Positions 15,401 through 23,200 of a stretch of 35,096 nt of DNA are shown here, one piece after another. The stretch is from an uncultured Bacteroidales bacterium (GTDB lineage: Bacteria > Bacteroidota > Bacteroidia > Bacteroidales > P3). The position numbers and the translations under genes were made by a program. The number at the start of each line of letters is the position of its first letter. Within the stretch, counting starts at the first letter, position 1. The notes beneath the pieces were generated by a model. It saw nothing but the letters and a program-made list of their open reading frames with translations. It did no database searches and had not been told where the DNA came from. The stretch is taken from assembly GCA_905235855.1 (NCBI GenBank), contig CAJONE010000013.1:1-35096 (forward strand), in the 5' to 3' direction.

Positions 15401-16302
15401 TCAAGATGAGTGGGGTGGGCAGTGCCGATGTTGCATACAATCTGCCTGATGATGCCTTGGTCAAGGATCGCAAATACAGTTTCAAGGTTCACCTCCGCGG
15501 CTATGACATCAATGACCATGATGCTGAAGATTTTCGCCGTATCGAATATCCCACCGTTGAGTCCGGGGTGCTTCCGATGCCCACGATAAGTAAGGATCGC
15601 GAACGGTTCAATGCGCCTATGACCATTACGCTCTTGTCGCCAACTGCGGGGGGCGATATCCGCTACACGCTCGATGGCAGCGATCCAGACGAAACCTCGC
15701 CGCTCTATAAGAATCCGTTTAAGATCTCTTCATCTACCATTGTCTCCGCGCGTGCTTTCAAGAAAGGATTTGCTTCTTCTTTTGTCGCTCGCGGTCACTA
15801 TAGTTTTGACTATGTCAAGAATGCCTCGTTCGTACATAAGCCCAACACTCCGTACAACTACCGGTATCAGTCCGCCTTATACGATGGCGAAACTGGCGAT
15901 GTCAACAATCTTTCGTCTGGATGGGTTGGTTTTTCTGCCTCTGACCTTGCTGTCACGCTCGAACTGACCAAGGAAATCGAACTCGAGAGCGTCGAGTTGC
16001 GATTTGCACACAATCCCGATGCCTGGGCTTTCGCCCCAACTGCGGTGGACGTTAGCGTTTCGTCCGATGGTGTTACCTTCTCGGCCCCTGTTGCCGCCAA
16101 GATAACCTACGACCCTCAGTCCGCCGATATGAATACAACGAAGTTGGTCGACATCAATGTTCATGTCGACAAACCCAATGTGCGATATGTCAAGATTGTC
16201 GCGAAGAATATGGGGCGTATACCGTCGTGGCACAAAAACAAGGGTTTGCGTCCATGGCTTATGACCGACGAGATTAAACTCAACGAGAAGATTGGTAGGT
16301 AA
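12448..16302 (+). CDS. Glycoside hydrolase family 2 homologue lacking both catalytic glutamates, with CHB_HEX_C and F5/8-type C-terminal domains
   Basis: A 1284-residue exported protein: signal peptide to about residue 21, a GH2 jelly-roll at about 45-240 (VSLAGKWSFDL, YIWINGEYAGYSEDSR), an Ig-like domain at about 240-350, and a TIM-barrel region at about 350-620. The fold aligns with LacZ-type beta-galactosidases, but the acid/base site WSLGNESGHG reads WSLGSGSDNG (Glu to Gly476, codon 13873-13875), and the nucleophile site LCEYAHAMGNG reads LYSFGSTSGNG (Glu to Ser539, codon 14062-14064). Also changed are GGFIWDWVDQG (here GGFIEYWSSVV) and the His of RTSHYP (Val406). A beta-sandwich follows (about 640-1020), then a chitobiase/hexosaminidase C-terminal-type domain (DIRYTLDGSDPDETSPLYKN) and a discoidin-like F5/8 domain (WVGFSASDL to RPWLMTDEIKL). 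The reading frame is intact, so this is probably a non-catalytic carbohydrate-binding pseudoenzyme, not a degraded gene. Confidence 0.88.
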   Translation: MRKELVFVLLSALLLPYCSYSQKKSKSSTAPVLSEWSDPDVFEQHKIYPRVNVTGFGYENDIERGSYRSQPYYVSLAGKWSFDLQSSVNSRPNMEDKKLDVSKWQKVNVPNYGWKSGGKPVFAPEINNVSDLPDRDNYIATYYREFNASSSWKDYEAFLQVQGRSAFYIWINGEYAGYSEDSRALSEFNITSHLKYGKVNTIAIQVVAASDGSLLESDFAGTFLGLTHDVAIVLKPSVNINDYKIVTSYDSKSKVGELQVTATVANKDKKGLYYLEAEIWNPQGKQLDKMAKWVAFDKRSEVDATLKRDFAAVDPWTAETPNLYTLIVRLRDNNMNLVEVTGSRFGFRSIEVSGSELLLNGEPVKLRGVAYANYDIVTGGEPTYEQMEKDLQLMKRYNINAIRTAVYSPADDEFYSLCDKYGFYVLCEANIQPYSTHKKAIATDGDYENLFIARVQNMYEPLKNHPSIIAWSLGSGSDNGVCMERAYAALKQKDKERPVLFAGAGYSENTDIAAVTGTDIETLRALAVKKQSRPLLLYSFGSTSGNGFGGVDKVWKLVSDNSKFLGGFIEYWSSVVVHKQDLKSDVTCSGFCIDDQKRVPFIQELGNIYRPFNVRLTSVSQDVCEFVVSCRRGVLTPSNYVLEYNMFSNLKPHIVGGEIELAIRPGESKTFKLKLPVLNLYIAEELFVRFSVKQRVKTLAVPQGATLASVDMPLPTKSLQKVAYEPQGSLTVATTVGKDGKNSCLTVSGGRFSFKYDLSDADIVEYSYDNSVLVSSPLRSTVHRPFTRNDFADRNGVSNWGRFTPEGLTRTVQAANYRQTDANTVVIDAMVSYSLGGSPVYDIKQTIAVLASGDVIIDNSLSLNNSVKNVARVGFETQIPGSFSTVKWFGRRGETYIDRCTTGDIGTYSEQADRMTFDYGDPQSSGNRADVRWFAVSNGQKALFVDMIDTVFNFSVTRYSDSQIRNAKHSSDLKTGNGRALHIDFKMSGVGSADVAYNLPDDALVKDRKYSFKVHLRGYDINDHDAEDFRRIEYPTVESGVLPMPTISKDRERFNAPMTITLLSPTAGGDIRYTLDGSDPDETSPLYKNPFKISSSTIVSARAFKKGFASSFVARGHYSFDYVKNASFVHKPNTPYNYRYQSALYDGETGDVNNLSSGWVGFSASDLAVTLELTKEIELESVELRFAHNPDAWAFAPTAVDVSVSSDGVTFSAPVAAKITYDPQSADMNTTKLVDINVHVDKPNVRYVKIVAKNMGRIPSWHKNKGLRPWLMTDEIKLNEKIGR

Positions 16303-16339
16303 TTCATGCATCATTGTTTCAAAAAGAAATCCGCATAAG

Positions 16340-17110
16340 ATGATCGACACTTTCCAGTCCCGCACCGAATTGCTGCTTGGCGACATTGGAGTGGCAAAGC
16401 TTCGTGGTGCGCACGTTTTGGTGCTTGGTCTTGGCGGTGTGGGCGGCTATGCTGCCGAGATGCTTTGTCGCGCCGGCGTGGGACATCTAACTGTCGTCGA
16501 CGGCGATACCGTCAGCCAATCCAATCGCAACCGTCAGCTTATTGCACTCAGTTCAACTGTGGGTGAACCGAAAGTGACGCTTTTCGAGCATCGTTTCCAC
16601 GACATAAACCCTGATTGTGAGGTGACCGCCCTGCACACGTTCCTTCGCGATGATGCCATGGTCTCGCTTCTTGAAAAAGGTTCTGTTCCGACTGGCGAAA
16701 ATACCGTATGTCGTACTTCCAAATATGACTACATTGTCGATGCCATTGACACTCTCTCGCCTAAAGTTTTCTTGCTTTACCATGCTCGCCGTTTGCGTAT
16801 ACCTGTAGTAAGCGCAATGGGCAGTGCCGGCAAACTCGACCCTTCGAAAATCATGGTAGCCGACATCTCGCAGAGTCACACATGCCCGTTGGCCGCCATG
16901 GTTCGCAAGAAACTCCATAAACTCGGTGTCCGCGATGGTTTCAAGGTTGTCTTTTCATCCGAGAAAGTGCGTGAAACGGCCATGGTTGAAGACCCGTCGC
17001 AAAACAAGCGTACCACTGTGGGCGTAATTTCATATATGCCTGCGATGTTCGGGTGTTTCTGCGCCGCCACTGCCATAAATGATATTCTAAACAATGATGT
17101 GTCCCAATGA
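16340..17110 (+). CDS. tcdA: tRNA threonylcarbamoyladenosine dehydratase
   Basis: A 256-residue E1-like ATP-dependent enzyme of the ThiF/MoeB/HesA superfamily, matching TcdA (CsdL/YgdL), which cyclises t6A at position 37 of ANN-decoding tRNAs. Visible are MIDTFQSRTELLLG, the ATP-binding loop VLVLGLGGVGGYAAEMLCRA (glycines about 30-36), the acidic VVDGDTVSQSNRNRQ that binds ATP-Mg, DYIVDAIDTLSPKVFLL, and SAMGSAGKLDPSKI followed by CPLAAMVRKKLHKLG, typical of this branch. The ATG at 16340 is used: it gives the expected family N-terminus, whereas an earlier in-frame start at 16292 would overlap the GH2-like gene and add unrelated residues. The neighbours are unrelated in function, so this is a housekeeping gene within a mixed neighbourhood. 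Confidence 0.93.
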   Translation: MIDTFQSRTELLLGDIGVAKLRGAHVLVLGLGGVGGYAAEMLCRAGVGHLTVVDGDTVSQSNRNRQLIALSSTVGEPKVTLFEHRFHDINPDCEVTALHTFLRDDAMVSLLEKGSVPTGENTVCRTSKYDYIVDAIDTLSPKVFLLYHARRLRIPVVSAMGSAGKLDPSKIMVADISQSHTCPLAAMVRKKLHKLGVRDGFKVVFSSEKVRETAMVEDPSQNKRTTVGVISYMPAMFGCFCAATAINDILNNDVSQ

Positions 17111-17139
17111 CACATTATGCGATATAACGATAGTACACT

Positions 17140-18279
17140 ATGAAAAAACTTCTGTTTCTTATTGTTCCGCTCCTTGCGGTATTCTCCTCATGCAAGGTAG
17201 ATTTTTCGCCAAATGCCGAGTGGAAAGATGTTCCAGTTGTTTGGTGCTTGTTAGACCAGTACGAAGATACCGCTTGGGTCCGTATCCAACGCTGTTTTGT
17301 CGGTAGCGACAACCTGTATAATTATACCCGAGTCAGCGACTCGATATACTATCCCATGGACGAAATATCGGTCTCGCTCGAAAAGTGGAATGCTACGGCC
17401 GGACGTGACAATATCCTGACCATTTCAGGCGACAGCCCCATTGCAACGAAACAACTCGACTGCATGATGATTGACAAAAAGGACACCGGCCTTTTTGCCA
17501 GAGGTCCGCAGCCTGTCTGGTTTTTGCCCAATCCCGCCACTCCTCGCAGGTGGATTGAACCCTTTTACGGAAACCAAAATTTTATCTACAAACTCGTGGT
17601 TCGCAACACCAAGACCGACGAGATTGTAGCCACTGCCACAACCCAACTGGTGGGAGGATTGTTGGAAAGCGGCTTGGAACCTGTCTCTCTTGAACGTCCA
17701 AATCCGGCGGTACCAGCCTACCGCATGTTCCGCTTCGCCAACGGTGAATGTCAAATAGAGTGGAAGCCTTTTGTAGCTGCGCGGCTCTATCAGCCTGTTG
17801 TTCGTTTCTACTATTACCACGCTCATTATGACGAGAATAACGACTATATTTACGACAAGTCCAAGAAGTATTATGTTGACGTTACTGTGCCCTCGGCATC
17901 ACAAACTGGCAGGCCTCAAACCATATCCACGTCACTCGGAGAGTCTTATTTTATGGCCTCAATTAAGGAGGCTATTTCGGTCGCTGGCGACAATTCACTT
18001 AAAGGATTCTGCGACACCGTCGACATTATGCTCAATATCTGCAACGAAGACCTCAATGCCTACATCAAATCTTCGGCACCGTCAAACACAATCGTTCAGG
18101 ATCGTGTGTTCTACACCAATATCAACGATGGAAACGGTGTCGGTATTTTCGCTGCCCGCCGCCAGCCCCATGTGTTGAGCGACGGTAGCAAGATTCTCGT
18201 TTTTTCTGTACCCTCCGACAGTCAGACTGGTCCGGGCTCTTACCACGACAAACTAAAAAAACTCGACATAGGCTTTTGA
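17140..18279 (+). CDS. Predicted lipoprotein, DUF4249-like
   Basis: A 379-residue protein with a lipoprotein signal MKKLLFLIVPLLAVFSSC (Cys18). The mature part begins with VDFSPNAEWKDVPVVWCLLD and is predicted mainly beta, with FIYKLVVRNTKTDEIVATAT, YFMASIKEAI, VDIMLNICNEDLNAYIKSS and NINDGNGVGIFAARR near the end. The general layout, a strand-rich lipoprotein beginning with a statement of cost or change and ending with a GxGIF motif, resembles the Bacteroidota DUF4249 group, but I am not certain of that family. It lies 29 nt after tcdA, with no terminator between. It is probably anchored in the outer membrane. No catalytic motif is visible and no function is proposed. Confidence 0.75.
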   Translation: MKKLLFLIVPLLAVFSSCKVDFSPNAEWKDVPVVWCLLDQYEDTAWVRIQRCFVGSDNLYNYTRVSDSIYYPMDEISVSLEKWNATAGRDNILTISGDSPIATKQLDCMMIDKKDTGLFARGPQPVWFLPNPATPRRWIEPFYGNQNFIYKLVVRNTKTDEIVATATTQLVGGLLESGLEPVSLERPNPAVPAYRMFRFANGECQIEWKPFVAARLYQPVVRFYYYHAHYDENNDYIYDKSKKYYVDVTVPSASQTGRPQTISTSLGESYFMASIKEAISVAGDNSLKGFCDTVDIMLNICNEDLNAYIKSSAPSNTIVQDRVFYTNINDGNGVGIFAARRQPHVLSDGSKILVFSVPSDSQTGPGSYHDKLKKLDIGF

Positions 18280-18329
18280 CGAAAAAAACGTAACAGTCTA
18301 ATCCCGTTATCAAATACAGATAAAATTTG

Positions 18330-18337
18330 TACCTTTG
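18330..18337 (+). promoter_or_regulatory. -7 element for tig
   Basis: TACCTTTG matches TAnnTTTG exactly and lies 55 nt upstream of the trigger factor ATG. The leader after it is A-rich, as is usual for Bacteroidota translation-initiation regions. Confidence 0.7.
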
Positions 18338-18392
18338 CAAACTCAAAAACGACAACAAACAACAAAAATAACACAATAACAGTATTAAGAAA

Positions 18393-19817
18393 ATGAACGT
18401 CACAAGAGAGAATCTAAACGATTTGGAACTTTGCATCAAGGTTGAGGTTGCAGCCGCCGACTATGCCGACGGCGTGACCAAACAGCTCAAACAGTACCGG
18501 CAGAAGGCCGTTATCCCTGGTTTCCGCAAGGGCATGGCTCCTATGGGTATGATTGAACGCATTTACAAGCCCACTTTGGTGGCCGACGAGGTTAACAGGC
18601 TGATTTTTGAAAACCTGTATAAGTATATCGACGACGAGAAGCTTGACCTTATCGGATCCCCACTCTCAAACGACGAAAAAACAGGAAAGCCCGATTTCGA
18701 TCATCCCGCCGACTTTACTTTCTATTTCGATGCAGCTCTGATGCCTAAAGTTGATGTTGATTGGAGCAAAATTGACGCCAAACTCCTTCAGATAAAAGTC
18801 CCGGCAAAGGAAATTGACACGCAGGTCGAAAATATCGCCAAGCGTTACGGCAAGTTTGAAACCCCTGAAACCATTGGTGAAAACGACCACGTTTATGGCA
18901 AGGCTGTCGAGTTGGGCAAAGACGGAAGTCCTAAGGACGGTGGTGTAAGTGTGTTCATCTCATTCGAGATGTCCGAGGTGAAAGATGCCGATATCAAACA
19001 GTCCATAATCGGAAAGAAAAACGACGAAAAGGTGACATTCAATGCTTTCAAGGCTTTTGGAGCAGCATTTATCGAGAAAAACTTTCGTATGGAATCCGCT
19101 GCCGCAAAGAAATTCAAGTCCGATGTTGAATTCACCGTCAGCGGCTGTTCTCGAATCACCCCACATGAGATTAACGAGGATCTTTTTGCCCAAGTCTATC
19201 CCGGCGAGGAAATTAAGGATGAGGCCAAGTTCCGCAAAGTCGTCGGCAAGGAAATCGACAAGGCCAACGACGAACAGTGCCGCATTCTGTTCGTGAACCA
19301 GGTTCGCCGTTCCCTGCTCGACAACTTCAACGCCACCTTGCCCGAAGCTTTCTTGAAACGTTGGATACTCGCGCGCGACAGCAAGGAACTTACTCCAGAA
19401 AAGCTCGACTCTGAATGGTGCGACAAGTACCTTCCTTCACTGAAGTGGGAAATACTCGATGCCGCACTCAACAAAATCAAACCCATCGAACCCAATCATA
19501 ACGACATTGTCGATTATGTGAAAGATGTCCTGAAACGCAACGATAGGGGAGAGGCCGGCGAAACTGCCGAGGCAAAGGAGGATCGAATCGAAAAAGCTGC
19601 ACAGAGCATCGCGTCAGACCGCGACAACGTAAGACAGATTGTCGATCGCATCTACGTCGACAAGACCTTCGAACTATTCAAAGAGCAGTTGAACCCTGAA
19701 GTCGAGAAAGTCACCGCCAAGGAGTTTGGCGAACGCGTCAAGGCCGATAATGCCGCGAACGACGAAAAAAACATCGACACCCCGACCGAAGATGCGCAGC
19801 AGAGTCTTGAACTCTAA
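18393..19817 (+). CDS. tig: Trigger factor
   Basis: A 474-residue ribosome-associated chaperone that shelters nascent chains at the exit tunnel. The N-terminal ribosome-binding domain starts MNVTRENLNDLELCIKVEV and has the signature VIPGFRKGMAPMGMIERIY, with the GFRKG loop at residues 43-47 that contacts ribosomal protein L23. A divergent FKBP-type middle domain (about 150-250) follows, then the helical substrate-binding C-terminal domain (about 260-440) and a charged tail rich in Asp, Glu and Asn. It is somewhat longer than the E. coli protein (432 residues), as is common in Bacteroidota. The gene has its own promoter at 18330 and a strong terminator at 19843, so it is probably monocistronic. 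The clpP/clpX genes that often follow tig are absent; the surface-protein locus follows instead. Confidence 0.95.
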   Translation: MNVTRENLNDLELCIKVEVAAADYADGVTKQLKQYRQKAVIPGFRKGMAPMGMIERIYKPTLVADEVNRLIFENLYKYIDDEKLDLIGSPLSNDEKTGKPDFDHPADFTFYFDAALMPKVDVDWSKIDAKLLQIKVPAKEIDTQVENIAKRYGKFETPETIGENDHVYGKAVELGKDGSPKDGGVSVFISFEMSEVKDADIKQSIIGKKNDEKVTFNAFKAFGAAFIEKNFRMESAAAKKFKSDVEFTVSGCSRITPHEINEDLFAQVYPGEEIKDEAKFRKVVGKEIDKANDEQCRILFVNQVRRSLLDNFNATLPEAFLKRWILARDSKELTPEKLDSEWCDKYLPSLKWEILDAALNKIKPIEPNHNDIVDYVKDVLKRNDRGEAGETAEAKEDRIEKAAQSIASDRDNVRQIVDRIYVDKTFELFKEQLNPEVEKVTAKEFGERVKADNAANDEKNIDTPTEDAQQSLEL

Positions 19818-19842
19818 CGGCGTTTTCGGAATCACACAATCA

Positions 19843-19879
19843 AATCCCTGCGACATCCTTTCGCAGGGATTTTTTTTTT
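19843..19879 (+). terminator. Intrinsic terminator after tig
   Basis: A perfect 11-bp stem, AATCCCTGCGA (19843-19853) with TCGCAGGGATT (19861-19871), a 7-nt loop, then a run of T to 19879. It lies 25 nt past the trigger factor stop. Confidence 0.93.
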
Positions 19880-20264
19880 GCTATTACGCAATAAAATCAG
19901 AGCCTATTTCCATCAGCAAAGTTTCTACGCAGATGCCTCATCACTGTTAGCAAAGTGGGTTCGTTTGACACCGTCAGGCAGCGTTTGCCCATCCGTCCAT
20001 AACTGTCATTTTTTTTCCGCGGGCAACCCACTTTCAGCCGATCGGATGCATTCACATGATGAAATCAAGAAAAAAAAATGCCTTAATATTTGCATATTAA
20101 TAAAATAGTTTGTATTTTCGCAGTGTCGTAATTGTAATTGTATTTGCAGTAGTCTACTTTTGTAGAAGTACGTGATATAGCGGATTTTAGTATGATGAGA
20201 CGTGTGAAAGATTGCAATCGAAAACGTGAAAAATAAAGTATATATATCCACAAAAATAAAGTCT
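19880..20264 (+). other. Long non-coding gap upstream of the surface-protein locus
   Basis: No gene was recognised in this 385-nt stretch. It holds a perfect 10-bp inverted repeat, AAAGTGGGTT (19952-19961) with AACCCACTTT (20025-20034), spaced by 63 nt. Inside it a second possible pairing exists between TTGCCC (19986-19991) and GGGCAA (20021-20026). An AT-rich part follows from about 20060, with the promoter-like element at 20155. It probably contains the regulatory region of the first giant surface-protein gene. Confidence 0.5.
20155..20162 (+). promoter_or_regulatory. -7 element upstream of the first giant surface-protein gene
   Basis: TACTTTTG matches TAnnTTTG. It overlaps a small inverted repeat, TCTAC-TTTT-GTAGA (20153-20166), which could be an operator. 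The leader to the ATG at 20265 would be about 100 nt. Confidence 0.5.
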
Positions 20265-23200
20265 ATGGAGTCGAACAGTATCCATTGCCGTCGTGAAATT
20301 CAGAGTTATAACATCTGGATTTTGAAAAAATCGTTCAAATTGTTTCTTGCCAAACCGTTGTTTCTGCTGCTCTTGTTTGTGCCATGTGCCGTGTCGGCAC
20401 AAAGCATAGGCGACTGTCTGTGGTACACGTGTGGCACCGGAACGAGCACGTCGTACAATACACCCGTTAACGATTACTATAAATATTCGTTTGTCGAAAT
20501 GCTTTTTACGGCAAACGAATTGTCCGGCGATGTAGGTACAATTTATAAAATCGGCTTTCAGTATGGATACACGTCGGCCATGACAAAAAAGACTAATGTT
20601 ACAATTTACATGAAAAATGTAACAGTCAACCAGCTCACCGATGGAAGTGGTACCGCTTGGATAACGGATGGGTTGACTCAAGTCTATTCCGGTTCGCTCA
20701 ACTGTTCGGGCAACGGCACTTGGAACGACTTCACTCTCCAGACTCCATTTAGTTACTCGGGTGGCAACCTTCTGGTTGTGGTCGATGACAATTCTGGTGC
20801 ATACGATGGCTCATCATACGTTTTCAGATATACCACCACTACAGCCAATACGGTCAAGTACACTCAAAGCGACACCTACCACTACACTCTTACCGGCAGT
20901 AATCTTGTAACCAGTCAAACGGGCAGTACAGGCTGCAATCGTGCCAATACACGCTTCTGCATTTCTCCCAACTGTAGCACCCATCGATCCGGCAATTTTG
21001 CCTTCAATCCAAATACTGCCAATTATAACTACGTTGTCGGAAGCGGCGATTTTGCCGAACCAACGCTCGTCAACACTCTTTCGCCTGCCGGTACGGTGTC
21101 CTATTCAAGCAGTAACACTGATGTGGCTACGGTTAGCAATTCAGGCGCTGTGACATTCACCGGATTCGAAGGGACGGTAACGATTACCGCAAAGTCGGTG
21201 TCCGACCCGTATTGCAACGAATATGCTTCTTACACAATTAACGTCAACGATGGCTGTCCGAAAATTGGAACAGGTACAAGTACCACAGGTTCGGCCCCCA
21301 TTGTCACCAACTACCGATACTGCTATGACCAGATGATCTACACACCAGAGGAAATAGGCAGTGGAGGAATAATCAGTGCCATCGGCTTCGAAAGCGTCGG
21401 TTCTAATACCGTGGCCCGAAATATAGAAATATACATGGGCGAGACCGACGTGTCTACATTCACCGATGGTACTGTGAGCCAGTTTATCAACGTAAACCAG
21501 TTGGAACTCGTATACTCCGGCACTTGGAACATAACCGAGGGTTGGCAGATGTTTCCGGTTGATTTCCTTTATGACGGTTTGCAAAACCTCGTCATAGCCA
21601 TTAAGAGTGCTGCAACCAGTTACAATTATTCTTCTTTTTACTACACGTCCACTAATGACTACACGGTGCTCTATACCTATTCTGACGATGCCGAGCCAGT
21701 GTTGAACAACATCACGTCGTATGGTGGCTACACGAGCCGTATGCAGAGTCGGCCAAATACTAAAATCTGCATCGATGCGTGCACCATACGTCCCACTTTC
21801 GAGTTCGATAACACCATGGCCATGTGCTATCAGGGTGCAAATTGCCCGATGCTGAATCTGACAAACACTTCTAATGGCGCGCTGCATTACACTTCGTCCG
21901 ACGAGAGTATAGCCACAATTGACGACGAAGGTACAATCACAACATTGGAGCGGGGCGAGACTACCATCACAGTTCGTCTTGATATGGACGGCGATGTGTG
22001 TCCGGCCAAGGCCTCGTATGTCCTTCAAGTGGTGTGTCCCGCGCTTATCCCGTCGGCCGAAAGTGTTTCAATGTGTGAGAGCGGCAATGTTACGCTCAAC
22101 GCATCAACTCCCGGTGGTGGCACCTTGCAATGGTATGATGCTGTGGACGCAACCCTCCCTATCCACACCGGTGCCACCTATGATATCGTTGCCGACCATA
22201 CTACTACTTACTATGTGGCCACATATAACGACGAGTTCGATTGTGCAAGTTCTCGTGTGCCGGCCTATGTCAATGTTTTCGATGTGACCTATGAGTCTAC
22301 TACACAAAATGTTTCGGGCTATGTGGGGGCCACTATGTATGGCTATCCACCATCGGGAAGCACTGTTGGAACTACTTATACCGCATCGGGCATGCCAGGC
22401 TGGATGACATTGAATGCCGACGGTTCATTCAACGGCACCCCAACCGCAGCAGGCAGTGGCTCGTTCACCATAACAGCCACTAATGGCAGCTGCACCAAGA
22501 CCATCACGGTCAACTGGACGGTCGAGGCCAACACGCTAAGTTGTTGTGACCCGGAGGCTTTCTATCTGTTTAAGGATGGCGACCCCTTGCCAGTTCGTAT
22601 GGAAGCGGATGGCTTTTATTATATAAATGTGTGCAAGGATGAGCCCGCCACTTTCCGAGTTCAGCCGCTTGCCAACTGTACGGGCTATTCATACAGCTGG
22701 CGTTTGGCTGGTTCCACGGGCGGTTTCTTGACAGAGCAGACCGGGCAGTCTTTCACCTACACTTACGACCGCGCTGTCGGTTACAACATGACATTGACCA
22801 TCACCAAAGGCAATCCCAACGCTTGCAATGTGACACTTCCCATACGTATCCGAGTGGCGGGTGTTTTCCAGGTTGCCACCCGTCCCAGTTTTGACCTCTG
22901 CAAGGGTGAGCCGTTTAACATATATGTCTCGTCCGACGGTATCGGCTCTGTCGATGTGGTGCGACCAAATGGTGGCTCCGGCTCGGTGCTTGGCGTACCC
23001 GACACGGTTTGGCTGCCCGATGGTATCCCCTGCAACGGAAGCTGCTTTTTCCGCTCTTGCGTCACGTTTACCGATTTCTCGGCGGGTGCCACTATCCGCG
23101 ACGAAAACGATGTGCTTTATCTCTTGCTTAACATCGAACACTCCTTTATTGGCGACATATATATTGCTTTGACCTGTCCCAATGGCCAGCGTTCTGTGAT

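Noticed and set aside
12448..16302. Annotation as an active beta-galactosidase (lacZ)
   Set aside because: The fold matches GH2, but both catalytic glutamates and further active-site residues are replaced, so no gene symbol or hydrolase activity is claimed.
16292..16339. An upstream start for tcdA overlapping the GH2-like gene
   Set aside because: The added 16 residues do not fit the family N-terminus; the ATG at 16340 gives the standard MIDTFQSR start.
21141..22028. A 295-codon open frame on the minus strand inside the first giant gene
   Set aside because: The plus-strand frame is a clear exported multi-domain protein; the antisense frame has no recognisable domain and reflects codon bias, like other long minus-strand frames at 22689, 23688, 24357 and 26553.
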